In this document: one piece after another, positions 1 to 10,089 of the stretch
Layout of the letters: every line of letters begins with the position of its first letter
How positions within the stretch are numbered: the first letter of the stretch is position 1
Assembly (NCBI RefSeq): GCF_900110425.1
Contig: NZ_FODS01000002.1
Span: 62,001 to 126,000 of the forward strand
Direction of reading: 5' to 3'
Length of the DNA: 64,000 nucleotides
Source: Salinihabitans flavidus
GTDB lineage: Bacteria; Pseudomonadota; Alphaproteobacteria; Rhodobacterales; Rhodobacteraceae
Notes under the pieces: generated by a model
The model's input: the letters and a program-made list of their open reading frames with translations, nothing else
Databases searched by the model: none
Told to the model about the DNA's origin: nothing
Translations under genes and position numbers: made by a program

Positions 1-675
1 CTCTTCGGGCTGGTGATGAACGATTCGTCGTATCTGAAATTCGGGGGGTGGGAGTTCACGTTCAACAACGGCTACTACCTCTGCGCGGTGGTTCTGATGG
101 TCGCCTTCTATCTTTCAATCCGCATCTTCCGGTCTCCCTTCGGGCTGATGCTGCGGGCGGTGAAATCGAACCAGACCCGCCTCAACTACACCGGGTTGAA
201 TCCGCGGCCCTACACGCTCGCGGCCTTCGTGATCTCGGGCATGTATGCCGGGCTCGCAGGCGGGCTGATGGCGGCGATGGACCCGCTTGCCGGGGCGGAG
301 CGGATGCAATGGACCGCCTCGGGCGAGGTCGTGCTGATGACCATTCTGGGCGGGGCCGGTACGCTGATCGGGCCGATCCTGGGCGCGGGCTTCATCAAGT
401 ATTTCGAGAACATCTTCTCGAAGATCAACGACTCGATCCTGCACAGCTGGTTCGCCTTTCTGCCCGACGGGCTTGAGGATGCGGTGGTGTTCATCATCCA
501 TCCCTTCATCGGCAAGGGCTGGCACCTGACGCTCGGTATCCTGTTTGTGCTGGTGGTCGTGTTCCTGCCCGGCGGGTTGGTGGAAGGCGGACAGCGCATC
601 GCGCGGCTGTTCCGCCGCAAACCGGCCGACAAGACAGACAACGACACATCCGCCAAAACCGATCCCGCGGAATAA
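1..675 (+). CDS. livM: Branched-chain amino acid-type ABC transporter permease (LivM family), 5' partial
   Basis: Inner-membrane permease of a LivHMGF-type ABC importer. The frame is open to the first base of the window, so the N-terminus lies outside and only about the last 224 residues are seen. Several hydrophobic segments alternate with the conserved cytoplasmic loop containing [13 protein letters not shown], followed by [15 protein letters not shown], both typical of LivM/LivH. The tail is charged ([10 protein letters not shown]). The stop sits beside an AAGGAGG that serves the ATPase 12 bases downstream, so the genes form one operon. The substrate cannot be read from sequence. Linkage to acs leaves amino acids, amides or short acids open. 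The adjacent ATPases read as LivG/LivF rather than UrtD/UrtE. Confidence 0.85.
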   Translation, partial: LFGLVMNDSSYLKFGGWEFTFNNGYYLCAVVLMVAFYLSIRIFRSPFGLMLRAVKSNQTRLNYTGLNPRPYTLAAFVISGMYAGLAGGLMAAMDPLAGAERMQWTASGEVVLMTILGGAGTLIGPILGAGFIKYFENIFSKINDSILHSWFAFLPDGLEDAVVFIIHPFIGKGWHLTLGILFVLVVVFLPGGLVEGGQRIARLFRRKPADKTDNDTSAKTDPAE

Positions 676-687
676 GGAGGCACACCC

Positions 688-1446
688 ATGGGTATTCTCG
701 AAGTCAAGGACGTGGGCAAACGGTTCGGCGGGTTGCAGGCGCTGGGGGACGTGAATCTCAGCGTCGCAGAAAACTCCTGCCATGCCATCATCGGACCCAA
801 CGGCGCGGGCAAGTCTACGTTGCTCAATGTCTTGGTCGGCAAGCTCACCCCCGATACCGGGTCGGTGATGTTCGACGGGCAATCGGTGCTGGGCCTTTCG
901 GCCCACAAGATCAACCAGATGGGTATAAGCCGGGTGTTCCAGACGCCGGAAATCTTCGGCGCGCTATCGGTGCTGGAAAACATGATGATCCCCTGCTTTG
1001 CCAAGCGCGACGGCTCCTTTCGGATGCATGCGATCGAGAACATGATGCGCGAAAAGGACATCGTGGACTGGGCGGACCGGATCCTCGCCGACGTGAACAT
1101 GGCCGACAAGCGGCACATGCACGCGGCCTCCATGTCGCGCGGCGACAAGCGGCGGCTTGAGATCGCTATGTGTCTCGCGCAGGAACCGCGGCTTCTGCTT
1201 CTCGATGAGCCGACCGCCGGGATGGCCCGCGCCGATACCAACAACACCATCGACCTGCTCAAGCAGATCAAGTCGGAGCGTGACATCACCATCGTGATCA
1301 TCGAACATGACATGCATGTGGTGTTCAGTCTTGCCGAGCGGATCACCGTTCTCGCGCAGGGCTCGCCGCTGGTCGAGGACACGCCCGAGAACATCAAGGG
1401 CCACCCCAAGGTGCGCGAAGCCTATCTTGGCGAAGCGGCGGCATAA
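688..1446 (+). CDS. livG: ABC transporter ATP-binding protein, LivG type
   Basis: Cytoplasmic ATPase of the same importer, 252 residues, the usual LivG length. Walker A GPNGAGKST lies near residues 36-44, the Walker B stretch LLLLDEPTAGM near 169-179, and the switch His follows in IIEHDMHVVF. The signature reads SRGDKRRLE rather than the canonical LSGGQ, a variation seen in LivG-type ATPases. The start follows AAGGAGGC at good spacing. It lies 12 bases after livM and 12 before the next ATPase, so co-transcription is near certain. Confidence 0.9.
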   Translation: MGILEVKDVGKRFGGLQALGDVNLSVAENSCHAIIGPNGAGKSTLLNVLVGKLTPDTGSVMFDGQSVLGLSAHKINQMGISRVFQTPEIFGALSVLENMMIPCFAKRDGSFRMHAIENMMREKDIVDWADRILADVNMADKRHMHAASMSRGDKRRLEIAMCLAQEPRLLLLDEPTAGMARADTNNTIDLLKQIKSERDITIVIIEHDMHVVFSLAERITVLAQGSPLVEDTPENIKGHPKVREAYLGEAAA

Positions 1447-1458
1447 GGAGAGACTGCG

Positions 1459-2214
1459 ATGAACGTCAAACCGGACTTTTCGAAGGGCCGCAATTACGCC
1501 GAAACCGCCCCCGCCTTCCTCTCCGTTTGGAACATGGAGAGCTATTACGGTGAGAGCTATATCGTGCAGAACATCTCTTTCAACGTGCATGAGGGCGAGA
1601 TTCTTGCGCTTCTGGGCCGCAACGGCGCGGGCAAAACCTCGACCCTGCGATCCATCGCGCGAATGCTCAGCCCGCAGGTCACGCATGGCGAGATCTGGCT
1701 TGACCATCAACCGCTTCACACGATGGTCAGCCATCAGGCCGCGCAGGCCGGTATCGGCCTCGTGCCCGAGGATCGCTCCATCATCTCTGGTCTGACGGTT
1801 GAGGAAAACCTGCAACTTGCGCAGATCGCCCCGCCTGTCGGCTGGTCGATCGACCGTCTTTACGAACTGTTCCCCCGTCTGGGCGAGCGCCGACGTCAGG
1901 ACGGGGTGACGCTTTCGGGCGGGGAGCAGCAGATGCTCGCCATAGCCCGAGCGCTGGCGCGGGACATCAAGGTGCTGCTGCTCGATGAACCTTATGAGGG
2001 GTTGGCTCCCGTGATCGTGGACGAGATCGAGAAAACACTCCGCATCATCAAGGAACAGGGCATCACCACCGTGATCGTCGAACAGAACGCGGTGCGCGCG
2101 CTGGAACTGGCCGACCGGGCCGTGATCCTCGACACCGGGCAGATCGTTTTCGATGGCACCGCCGAAGAAGTGCTTGAAAACGAAAGCCTGCGCGCGGAGT
2201 ATCTGGCCATCTGA
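1459..2214 (+). CDS. livF: ABC transporter ATP-binding protein, LivF type
   Basis: Second ATPase of the importer, 251 residues. It carries Walker [10 protein letters not shown] (about residues 53-61), signature [15 protein letters not shown], Walker [13 protein letters not shown] and switch IVEQNA, the classic LivF set. It has an N-terminal extension of about 20 residues before the ABC core ([15 protein letters not shown]), longer than most LivF proteins. ATG follows AAGGAGAG. It forms the ATPase heterodimer with the preceding gene, and acs follows after 73 bases in the same direction. Confidence 0.9.
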   Translation: MNVKPDFSKGRNYAETAPAFLSVWNMESYYGESYIVQNISFNVHEGEILALLGRNGAGKTSTLRSIARMLSPQVTHGEIWLDHQPLHTMVSHQAAQAGIGLVPEDRSIISGLTVEENLQLAQIAPPVGWSIDRLYELFPRLGERRRQDGVTLSGGEQQMLAIARALARDIKVLLLDEPYEGLAPVIVDEIEKTLRIIKEQGITTVIVEQNAVRALELADRAVILDTGQIVFDGTAEEVLENESLRAEYLAI

Positions 2215-2287
2215 TCAGGACCGCCCGCGGCGCCCCGTCCGGGGGCGACGGGCATACCATCCAAGGCTGACGAAAGGACTTGCTGCA

Positions 2288-4234
2288 ATGACATCTCCAA
2301 CCTATCCCCCGTCCGATGAGATGATATCCAATGCCCATATCGACGTGGCGAAATACGATGAGATGTATGCGGCGTCGCTGTCCGATCCGGAGGGATTCTG
2401 GTCCGAGCAGGGCAAGCGGATCGACTGGATCAAACCCTACACCCAGATCAAGGATGTGTCGTTCGATCTTGGCAGCGTGGCGATCAACTGGTTCTCCGAC
2501 GGCACGCTGAATGTCTCGGCCAACTGCATCGACCGGCACCTGAAGGATCGCGGCGATCAGACCGCCATCATCTGGGAGCCGGACGATCCAGAGGACACCG
2601 CGCAGCACATCACCTATGCCGAACTGCACCGCCGCACCTGCCGCATGGCCAATATCCTCGAGGATCTGGGCGTGCGTCGCGGCGACCGGGTGGTGATCTA
2701 CCTGCCCATGATCCCCGAGGCCGCCTATGCGATGCTGGCCTGCGCGCGCATCGGTGCCGTTCATTCGGTGGTTTTCGCCGGCTTCTCGCCCGATGCGCTG
2801 TCCGCCCGTGTGAACGGCTGCGATGCCAAAGTGGTGATCACCGCCGACGAAGCCCCGCGCGGCGGGCGCAAGACGCCGTTGAAATCCAACTGCGACGCCG
2901 CGCTTCTGCATTGCAAGGACAGCGTGAAATGCCTTGTCGTGAAGCGCACCGGCGGGCAGACCACATGGATCGACGGGCGCGATTTCGACTATAATGAAAT
3001 GGCGATGGAAGCCGACGATTATTGCAAGCCGGCCGAGATAGGGGCGGAAGACCCGCTCTTCATCCTCTACACCTCCGGCTCCACCGGCCAGCCCAAGGGC
3101 GTGGTGCATACCTCGGGCGGCTATCTCGTCTATGCCGCGATGACGCATGAGATCACATTCGATTACCATGACGGCGACATTTTCTGGTGCACCGCCGATG
3201 TCGGCTGGGTCACCGGGCACAGCTATATCGTCTACGGCCCGCTGGCCAATGGTGCCACCACGCTGATGTTCGAGGGCGTTCCGACATGGCCAGACGCCAG
3301 CCGCTTCTGGCAGGTCTGCGAGAAGCACCGCGTCACCCAGTTCTACACCGCGCCGACGGCAATCCGCGCCCTGATGGGCCAGGGCGACGAGCCGGTCGAG
3401 AAATGCGACCTGTCATCCCTGCGCATCCTCGGCACCGTGGGCGAGCCGATCAACCCCGAAGCCTGGACCTGGTATAACGAGGTGGTGGGAAAGGGACGCT
3501 GCCCGATCGTCGACACGTGGTGGCAGACCGAAACCGGCGGGCATCTGATCACGCCGCTGCCCGGCGCCCATGCCACCAAGCCGGGCGCGGCGATGAAGCC
3601 CTTCTTCGGGGTGCAGCCGGTGGTGCTCGACCCGCAGACCGGCGAGGAGATCGCTGGCAACCCCGCCGAGGGCGTGTTGGCGATCAAGGACAGCTGGCCG
3701 GGCCAGATGCGCACCGTCTGGGGCGATCACGCCCGTTTCGAAAAGACGTATTTTTCCGACTACAAGGGCTATTACTTCTCCGGCGACGGCTGCAAGCGCG
3801 ACGCGGATGGCGATTACTGGATCACCGGGCGCGTGGACGATGTGCTCAACGTCTCGGGCCACCGCATGGGCACCGCCGAGGTCGAATCCGCCCTCGTCGC
3901 CCACCCCAAGGTCGCCGAGGCCGCAGTCGTCGGCTATCCGCATGACATCAAGGGACAGGGCATCTACTGTTATGTCACGCTGATGAACGGGGTGGAGCCG
4001 ACAGATGATCTGCGCACCGAACTGCGCCAGTGGGTGCGCACCGAGATTGGCCCCATCGCCAGCCCCGATCTCATCCAATGGGCCTCGGGCCTGCCGAAGA
4101 CCCGCTCCGGCAAGATCATGCGCCGCATCCTGCGCAAGATCGCCGAGAACGATCATGGCTCGCTTGGCGACACGTCGACCCTTGCCGACCCTGCCGTCGT
4201 CGACGACCTTATAGACAACAGGATGAACCGCTGA
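2288..4234 (+). CDS. acs: Acetyl-CoA synthetase (AMP-forming acetate--CoA ligase)
   Basis: Activates acetate with ATP and CoA through an acetyl-adenylate; cytosolic. The 649 residues match the usual Acs length of about 650. The AMP-binding P-loop [12 protein letters not shown] begins near residue 262, WWQTETGG follows, then the hinge [13 protein letters not shown] and the C-terminal [12 protein letters not shown]. In that last motif Lys609 occupies the position of the regulatory, acetylatable lysine of well-studied Acs enzymes. An in-frame ATG exists 135 bases upstream inside livF. The start at 2288 is preferred because AAAGGAC precedes it and the family N-terminus begins there. Position at the end of a liv operon suggests a role in using the imported compound, but this is inference. 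Confidence 0.95.
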   Translation: MTSPTYPPSDEMISNAHIDVAKYDEMYAASLSDPEGFWSEQGKRIDWIKPYTQIKDVSFDLGSVAINWFSDGTLNVSANCIDRHLKDRGDQTAIIWEPDDPEDTAQHITYAELHRRTCRMANILEDLGVRRGDRVVIYLPMIPEAAYAMLACARIGAVHSVVFAGFSPDALSARVNGCDAKVVITADEAPRGGRKTPLKSNCDAALLHCKDSVKCLVVKRTGGQTTWIDGRDFDYNEMAMEADDYCKPAEIGAEDPLFILYTSGSTGQPKGVVHTSGGYLVYAAMTHEITFDYHDGDIFWCTADVGWVTGHSYIVYGPLANGATTLMFEGVPTWPDASRFWQVCEKHRVTQFYTAPTAIRALMGQGDEPVEKCDLSSLRILGTVGEPINPEAWTWYNEVVGKGRCPIVDTWWQTETGGHLITPLPGAHATKPGAAMKPFFGVQPVVLDPQTGEEIAGNPAEGVLAIKDSWPGQMRTVWGDHARFEKTYFSDYKGYYFSGDGCKRDADGDYWITGRVDDVLNVSGHRMGTAEVESALVAHPKVAEAAVVGYPHDIKGQGIYCYVTLMNGVEPTDDLRTELRQWVRTEIGPIASPDLIQWASGLPKTRSGKIMRRILRKIAENDHGSLGDTSTLADPAVVDDLIDNRMNR

Positions 4235-4286
4235 ACGACCAGCGGCGCACCGGCGCCCCAAGCAGGCGACGGGCAACCCTCCTGCC

Positions 4287-4318
4287 GGGCCATCCCCTTG
4301 GGATCGGCCCGGTTTTTC
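4287..4318 (+). terminator. Rho-independent terminator after acs
   Basis: GGGCC-ATCC pairs with GGAT-C-GGCCC around a short loop and is followed directly by five T residues. It closes the liv-acs operon and insulates the DMT transporter gene that starts at 4407. Confidence 0.85.
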
Positions 4319-4406
4319 CTTTCCATCCCCAAAGTGACGCCAAGTCACGTCACGTGGGTCGCGCTCCGTGATTGCGCCCCTGCCCTCTTCTTTCTAACGT
4401 CGGATC

Positions 4407-5315
4407 ATGGCTCAGGATCGTCCCCTTCTCGGCATCTCTCTCATGCTGCTGTTCTGTGTGCTCGCGCCGTTTGGGGACGCGCTGGCCAAGATACTGGGGC
4501 AAAGCGTACCGCTTGGCATGGTGCTTGTGGTCCGCTTCGCGGTGCAGGCGGCGATTCTCATTCCCGTAATCATGATGACCGGCCGGATCTGGCGGGTGCG
4601 GCGGTCGGTCTTTCATCTCATTCTGCTGCGCACGGTGCTGCATATCATCGGTATCGGCGCGATGTTCACCGCCCTGCGCTATCTGCCGCTGGCGGATGCG
4701 GTGGCCATCGCCTTCGTCATGCCGTTCCTGATGCTGCTGCTGGGCAAGTTCGTGCTTGGCGAAGAGGTCGGGCCGCGTCGCCTGATCGCCTGCATCGTCG
4801 GATTTGCCGGCACGCTCATGGTGATCAAACCCAGTTTCGCGGACGTGGGCTGGCCCGCGCTTCTGCCGCTCGTGGTGGCGGTGGTCTTTTCGCTCTTCAT
4901 GCTGGTGACGCGCCACATCGCCAAGGAGACCGATCCCATTGGCCTTCAGGCGGTGTCGGGCGTGATGGCAACGGTCTTGCTCGTTCCGCTTGCGCTCTGG
5001 GGGGATCTCAACGCGATTCCGGAATTGCAGTTCATCCGCCCCGACGCCCAGAGCGCGCTTCTTCTGATTGGCATTGGTCTGCTCGGCACATTCGCGCATC
5101 TGGTGATGACATGGTCGCTGCGCTACGCGCCCTCGGCCACGTTGGCACCGATGCAGTATCTTGAAATTCCCTTTGCCACGCTGATCGGCTGGCTGATGTT
5201 TGCCGACCTGCCCGACGGGCTGGCGGCGGCGGGGATCGTGATCACGGTCGCCTCGGGCCTTTATGTCGTACTCAGGGAACGGGCCATGAGCCGGGTTGCT
5301 CCGCAAGTGCCCTGA
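4407..5315 (+). CDS. DMT-superfamily transporter, EamA family
   Basis: Inner-membrane protein of 302 residues with about ten hydrophobic segments arranged as two EamA repeats; the first repeat covers roughly residues 10-140 and the second 150-290. The sequence MFTALRYLPLADAVAIAFVM resembles the conserved EamA drug/metabolite exporter core, and the second repeat has APMQYLEIPFATLIGW. Such proteins usually export metabolites or amino acids; the substrate here is unknown. The last 44 bases overlap the convergent thiamine diphosphokinase gene. No clear regulatory site is visible upstream apart from the acs terminator. Confidence 0.85.
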   Translation: MAQDRPLLGISLMLLFCVLAPFGDALAKILGQSVPLGMVLVVRFAVQAAILIPVIMMTGRIWRVRRSVFHLILLRTVLHIIGIGAMFTALRYLPLADAVAIAFVMPFLMLLLGKFVLGEEVGPRRLIACIVGFAGTLMVIKPSFADVGWPALLPLVVAVVFSLFMLVTRHIAKETDPIGLQAVSGVMATVLLVPLALWGDLNAIPELQFIRPDAQSALLLIGIGLLGTFAHLVMTWSLRYAPSATLAPMQYLEIPFATLIGWLMFADLPDGLAAAGIVITVASGLYVVLRERAMSRVAPQVP

Positions 5316-5952
5316 CTGCCAGTCCGAGGCTGTCGCGCGGCAACATCACCAGCATTTTCGGCGCGGTGAACCCGATCTCCACCGGCCCGGTGACCCGGTT
5401 CGACGTCCCTACCCGCCCATCGGGGGTGAAGGTCAGCCCGGCGATCGGCCATTGAAGCCCTTCGGAAAACCCCTCCACCGCGCCCATCGGATAGAGCGAC
5501 AGCCGCGTGCCCACCTGCGGCGCCATCCGAAACAGCGGTGGCCCAAGGAACACCAGATCCTGCGCGCCCAGCAAGATACAGCGCCGCCCCGGATTGCGAA
5601 CCAGCACATTGAACGCCGCCAGAAAGTGATCCATCCGTGCCCCGGTGAATCCCACACCCAGCACGAGCGGCGCCGCAATATGGCGCAGCGCCTTGTCGAA
5701 ATCGGTGCTTTCCTGTTCGTCGATCCGGTGAATTCGCTCCGGCGGCAGCCCCGCCTGCACGGCGCGGTCGAGCGAATCCATGTCCCCGATGACCGCCTCG
5801 GGCACCTGCCCGCACGCAAGACACATCACCGCGCCGCCATCGGCCGCCACCAAGCGTGGTGCGTGTTTGAGGCAAAGATCGAGATCATGCTCTCCCATCT
5901 CCCCGGCCCCGGCAAGGGTGACTGGTTCGACACTACGAACAATCTCTGGCAT
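5272..5952 (-). CDS. thiN: Thiamine diphosphokinase
   Basis: Transfers pyrophosphate from ATP to thiamine, giving thiamine diphosphate; cytosolic. At 226 residues it fits the family. Visible motifs are VAADGGAVMCL near residue 35, IGDMDSLD near 55 (metal and substrate binding), ESTDFDKALRHI (the TDF/DK catalytic stretch) and LGVGFTGARMDHFLA. The C-terminus contains the usual beta-sandwich binding segment with GTSNRVTG. It converges on and overlaps the DMT transporter gene by 44 bases, so both 3' ends are double-coded. No other thiamine gene is nearby. Confidence 0.9.
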   Translation of the reverse strand: MPEIVRSVEPVTLAGAGEMGEHDLDLCLKHAPRLVAADGGAVMCLACGQVPEAVIGDMDSLDRAVQAGLPPERIHRIDEQESTDFDKALRHIAAPLVLGVGFTGARMDHFLAAFNVLVRNPGRRCILLGAQDLVFLGPPLFRMAPQVGTRLSLYPMGAVEGFSEGLQWPIAGLTFTPDGRVGTSNRVTGPVEIGFTAPKMLVMLPRDSLGLAVRALAEQPGSWPVP

Positions 5953-6093
5953 TTCACCCTCATTTGCCGCATTTCAGGAAACAGACCACAATTCGGCCCT
6001 GAAATGATACCCTGTCAGGCACAGAATCGGTCAGCTTTCGACGCCTGCCCCGTGATATAGAAGCCCTTGCACAGTTCAAAGGACGCACATCCG

Positions 6094-8025
6094 ATGGTTA
6101 CGAACAACAAGGTTTTGACGGTCTCCTACGGCACCTTTTCCTGCACGCTGGAAGGGTTCGACGAAAGTTTCGAGACCATGAAGGCAATTGCAGAGTATTT
6201 CCGCGACCTGGCCGCGGACGACCGATATTTCGGGGCTGAGCCGCCCGTGCCGGATGCGGAAATGCTCACCCGAATCGCGGAACGCGAAATTTCCCGCAAG
6301 GTTGAGGCCCGGACCGAACATGGCGCCATTGTGCTGCGCGCCGGTATGGCGGAAACACCGCCCGCTCCGATGACGCCGGGCGTTTCAGCTGGAGAGGCCG
6401 AGCCCGAATACGGCGCAGTCGCCGAGCCGGAACCCGAATTGGAGCCGGAGGCCATGGCAGAAGCCGAGCCGGAGCCCGAAGTGGAGCCGGAAGCCGTGGC
6501 AGAGGCCGAGTCGGAGCCCGAAATGGAGCCGGAAGCCGTGGCAGAGGCCGAGCCGGAGCCCGAAGCGGAGCCGGAAGCCGTGGCAGAGGCCGAGCCGGAG
6601 CCTGAAATGGAACCGGAGGCCGTCGCAGAGGCCGAGCCGGAGCCCGAAGTGGAACCGGAAGCCGTGGCAGAGGCCGAGCCGGAGCCCGAAATGGAACCGG
6701 AAGCCACTGCCGCGAAAGAAGAAGACGACGACAACTCCATCGCGGCGAAGCTGCGCCGTATCCGTGCCGTCGTCTCCCGTGCCGAAGCACAGAGTGGGGA
6801 GGAGTATTCCGAGGACGAACACGCCGAGGACTATGCCTCTGAGTCACAGGACATTGGCGCCACCGGCGCCGCAGTCCGGGCTCCGATTGATGATCTGGGG
6901 GACGACAACTCGGCAATGGATATCGTCGAGACCCGGGATTTCGAGGATGAGACCGCCACGGCGGCCCCCGTCCGCGCCCGTGTGATCCGCATGAAGCGTG
7001 CCGATTTCGAGCGTGCGGTGGCCACCGGACTTCTGGACGAGTCAGCGGCCGACGCGGCCGAAAACACAGCCCCCCCTGCGCCGGACAGCACCGAGGCCAC
7101 GTCCCTTTCGCCCGAGGAAGAGGCCGACCTGATGGCCGAACTGGCCGAGGTCGAGGCCGAGTTGGACACCGGCCCTGAAGACGAGTCGGCCGATCTTCGC
7201 GACGACGCGGACGACGCCCCGGAGGACACAGCCGAAACAAGCGAAATGGACGAGGCTGCCGAGGCGGACGACGAGACCGCCCCCGTGGACGAGGAAGAGG
7301 CCACGACGCAGCCAGCCCCGCGCCTGCCTGAAAACTCAAAGGAAGGCGACGATCTCGGCCGTATCCTCGCGCAGACCAACCGCCAGCTTGATGAGCCTGA
7401 AAGCACCCGCCGCCGCAGCGCCATCGCACATCTGCGTGCTGCCGTGGCCGCAACCAGGGCCGAACGCCGCGCCGGAGGCGAGGACGCCGCCAACAAGCGC
7501 GACGCCGCGGAGCCCTATCGCTCGGATCTGGCGGAGGTGATGCGCCCCGCCCGGCCCAGCCGTCCGACGCGCGAAGGCCGCGGTGAAACTCGGCGCCCTG
7601 ACCGGGACAACAGTGAAGCGTCGCCACTCAAACTGGTGGCCGAACAGCGGGTGGACACCACGCAGCCGCAGGCCCCGGTCCGTCCGCGCCGTGTCGCCGC
7701 CGCGCGGCCTGTGCCGAGTGAATACGAGAGCGCATCCGCCAGCAGCTTTGCCGACTATGCCGAATCGATGGGGGCGGAAGGGTTGCCCGACCTGCTTGAA
7801 GCGGCGGCGGCCTATCTGTCCTATGTCGAGGGCCACGACCAGTTCTCACGCCCGATGCTCATGCGTCTTGCCCGCGAAGCGCATGATGCGGATTTCAACC
7901 GCGAAGACGGGCTGCGCAGCTTTGGTCAGCTTCTGCGGCAGAACAAGATCGAAAAGATCGCGGGCGGACGTTTCACCGTCTCGGAGCAGATTGGCTACAA
8001 GCCCGAGGATCGCGCCGCCGGCTGA
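6094..8025 (+). CDS. Large acidic repeat-containing protein of unknown function
   Basis: Function not recognised. It has 643 residues from the ATG at 6094, which follows AAAGGAC; an upstream TTG at 6067 lacks a better ribosome site. Three parts are visible. (1) Residues 1-100 look folded (SYGTFSCTLEGF, MKAIAEYFRDLAADDRYFG). (2) Residues 105-205 hold Glu/Pro/Ala repeats. (3) A long acidic, disordered middle leads to a C-terminal folded segment of about 90 residues (ASSFADYAESMGAEGLPDLL onward, ending in FGQLLRQNKIEKI) that could be a small helical binding domain. No signal peptide or membrane segment is present, so it is probably cytoplasmic. The folded ends joined by a variable linker suggest a scaffold or regulator (inference). 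A strong terminator follows. Confidence 0.75.
   Translation: MVTNNKVLTVSYGTFSCTLEGFDESFETMKAIAEYFRDLAADDRYFGAEPPVPDAEMLTRIAEREISRKVEARTEHGAIVLRAGMAETPPAPMTPGVSAGEAEPEYGAVAEPEPELEPEAMAEAEPEPEVEPEAVAEAESEPEMEPEAVAEAEPEPEAEPEAVAEAEPEPEMEPEAVAEAEPEPEVEPEAVAEAEPEPEMEPEATAAKEEDDDNSIAAKLRRIRAVVSRAEAQSGEEYSEDEHAEDYASESQDIGATGAAVRAPIDDLGDDNSAMDIVETRDFEDETATAAPVRARVIRMKRADFERAVATGLLDESAADAAENTAPPAPDSTEATSLSPEEEADLMAELAEVEAELDTGPEDESADLRDDADDAPEDTAETSEMDEAAEADDETAPVDEEEATTQPAPRLPENSKEGDDLGRILAQTNRQLDEPESTRRRSAIAHLRAAVAATRAERRAGGEDAANKRDAAEPYRSDLAEVMRPARPSRPTREGRGETRRPDRDNSEASPLKLVAEQRVDTTQPQAPVRPRRVAAARPVPSEYESASASSFADYAESMGAEGLPDLLEAAAAYLSYVEGHDQFSRPMLMRLAREAHDADFNREDGLRSFGQLLRQNKIEKIAGGRFTVSEQIGYKPEDRAAG
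6457..6708 (+). repeat. Six tandem 42-base in-frame repeats
   Basis: Six consecutive 42-base units each encode a variant of the 14-residue block AEAEPEPExEPEAV, where x is Val, Met or Ala. Only a few codons differ between units, and the repeat length is a multiple of three. Copy number could therefore vary by slippage or recombination without disrupting the gene. A partial unit precedes the array (about 6420-6456). Confidence 0.9.
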
Positions 8026-8046
8026 TCCCCATATATACGGTTCATG

Positions 8047-8085
8047 CGAAACGGCGCTCCCCTTGGTGGCGCCGTTTCGTCTTTT
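8047..8085 (+). terminator. Rho-independent terminator after the repeat protein
   Basis: An 11-base perfect stem (CGAAACGGCGC with GCGCCGTTTCG) around an 11-base loop is followed by TCTTTT. It lies 21 bases past the stop at 8025. On the other strand it also lies downstream of the small DUF3008 gene ending at 8101, so it may act in both directions. Confidence 0.9.
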
Positions 8086-8100
8086 GACGCTGACTGATGA

Positions 8101-8292
8101 TCAGTCATCGCCTTCCACCTTGTCGGGCAGATCCTCGCGTGGGGTCGATGCGAAATCTTCCAGTTCCGCCTCACTCATGCTTTCGAACATATCTTTCGCG
8201 GCCCCCTTCAAGCTGGATTTCTCCGCTTCACCGCGTTTGACCGCCAGTGCGGCACCGGCGGCCTGTTGTTGAGCTTTCGACTTTGCAGGCAT
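8101..8292 (-). CDS. Small DUF3008 family protein
   Basis: Protein of 63 residues beginning MPAKSKAQQQAAGAAL, the hallmark of the small conserved DUF3008 family; role unknown. It is rich in Lys, Ala and Glu and contains the helical segment SSLKGAAKDMFESMSEAELEDFA; no membrane segment. The start at 8292 is chosen over an in-frame ATG six codons upstream because AAGGA lies at correct spacing before it and family members start at MPAK. It lies downstream of ureG on the same strand, but a 44-base gap with a small inverted repeat makes operon membership doubtful. Confidence 0.8.
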   Translation of the reverse strand: MPAKSKAQQQAAGAALAVKRGEAEKSSLKGAAKDMFESMSEAELEDFASTPREDLPDKVEGDD

Positions 8293-8307
8293 TGGGGGTG
8301 TCCTTTC

Positions 8308-8332
8308 CATCAGGCCGGGATGACCCCTGATG
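8308..8332 (-). other. Short inverted repeat between ureG and the DUF3008 gene
   Basis: CATCAGG and CCTGATG, 11 bases apart, lie just past the ureG stop. There is no T-run, so this is at most a weak stability or attenuation hairpin ending the urease operon. Confidence 0.3.
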
Positions 8333-8336
8333 CGGC

Positions 8337-8953
<617 letters not shown>

Positions 8954-8957
<4 letters not shown>

Positions 8958-9592
8958 GTGCGAAAAATCCTCACGTCCATGGTTTCATGCCGCATCGCCG
9001 CCAGATCGGCGGAAAGCGCCGCGTTTGCAAGGTCGTCCGGGCCGGCGTCGGCGGCAGCCCCGGCCAGTTCCACGATCAGCGGTTGCAGGGCGGAGATCAC
9101 CCGCTGCCCCTCACTCTGGCCAAGAGGTACATGGCGCACCGCGATAACCGCCAGATTGGTCACAAAGCCTTGCAGATAAAGCGCCGCCACCTCTGCGCGC
9201 CGCAAGTTCAGCCCCGCCGCCGCCCGACCCAGCACCAGCGGCAAGGGACCGGCCTCGACCGGCGGGCCACCGACCGCCGACACGCAGCGCGCCATCGCCC
9301 GACCCTGGTCGAGCGTTTCGCCAAGCCGCTCCGCACTCGGTTGCAGCGCACGCGCATGGGCATCGAGTGCCCGCGTATCGGCCCCTGCTCTCAGCGCGAG
9401 GCACAGCAGCACCGCATCCTGCCAGCCCGCGCCGAAGCGCAGGATATTGCCCAGCCACGCCTCAAGGCTGGCCCGGTCGTGCACGGTGCCGCTGGCGATC
9501 TCCTGCTCCAGCCCATGCGAATAGGCGAAGGCCCCGGTGGGAAAGGCAGGCGAGAGCCATTGCACCAGCGTCAGATGCGCGGGGGTCAGCAT
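8954..9592 (-). CDS. ureF: Urease accessory protein UreF
   Basis: UreF is the alpha-helical adaptor that binds UreD-urease and recruits UreG, acting as a GTPase-gating factor. The protein has 212 residues with the family features [18 protein letters not shown] near the N-terminus, ending in a short basic tail. The frame stays open about 75 codons further upstream, but that stretch lies inside ureE and lacks similarity. The ATG at 9592 shares one base with the ureE stop and gives the normal family N-terminus. Confidence 0.95.
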
Positions 9593-10086
9593 CAGGCGGG
9601 ATGTGGGTGCGGGTGGTGATGATCGTTGTGCCCGCCGTGATCGTGGCCCATGGTCCGTCCCTTGCCATAGGCGCCGCCCTCGGGCCGGAACGGCCCGGTC
9701 ACCGGCCGCAGACCCGCCCCCAGCCGTGTCAGCATCGCCTCGATCACATGATCGCGGCGGATCGTCAGGTGATCGCCGCACATCTGGCAGGGCGTGTGCC
9801 GGTTGCCGATATGCCATGCCAGCCGCGGCAGATCTCCGGTCACCTCAACCAGATCCTCGGGCGCGGCCTCCACCGCTATGGCGCGCCCGTCATCGAGCGC
9901 GAAGCCCCAGTAATCGTCAAGATTCGTGACCTCTCCAAGATCGACAAGGAAGGCCAGACCGCCCGTCGTCACCAGACGCTTGCGCCGCAACAGGCGCTGA
10001 TCGTAGTCGAGCGCCACAACATCGGCTACCTCGGGCGAGGCGTCCGGCAACAGACGGCGGGCAACGGGCAGGTCGGTCATCATCAC
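9592..10086 (-). CDS. ureE: Urease accessory nickel chaperone UreE
   Basis: UreE binds nickel and hands it to UreG for insertion in urease. The protein has 164 residues with an N-terminal peptide-binding-like domain and a C-terminal nickel-binding domain (HTPCQMCGDHLTIRRDHVI). The last about 19 residues are a His-rich tail (MGHDHGGHNDHHHPHPH) that provides extra nickel sites. Three Met codons sit in a row at the N-terminus, so the start could be 10086, 10083 or 10080. It lies 3 bases after ureC. Confidence 0.95.
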   Translation of the reverse strand: MMMTDLPVARRLLPDASPEVADVVALDYDQRLLRRKRLVTTGGLAFLVDLGEVTNLDDYWGFALDDGRAIAVEAAPEDLVEVTGDLPRLAWHIGNRHTPCQMCGDHLTIRRDHVIEAMLTRLGAGLRPVTGPFRPEGGAYGKGRTMGHDHGGHNDHHHPHPHPA

Positions 10087-10089
10087 ACC

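Noticed and set aside
1-2214. Urea transporter (urtCDE) linked to the urease operon
   Set aside because: The ATPases match LivG and LivF, the operon ends in acs with a terminator, and the urease genes are over 4 kb away on the other strand.
6457-6708. Possible CRISPR array
   Set aside because: The 42-base units are directly adjacent, in frame and without spacers; they are protein repeats.
6126-7627. Long minus-strand open frames opposite the repeat protein, rich in Ser/Gly/Ala or Arg/Pro
   Set aside because: They mirror the repetitive Glu codons of the plus-strand gene, lack ribosome sites and resemble no protein family.
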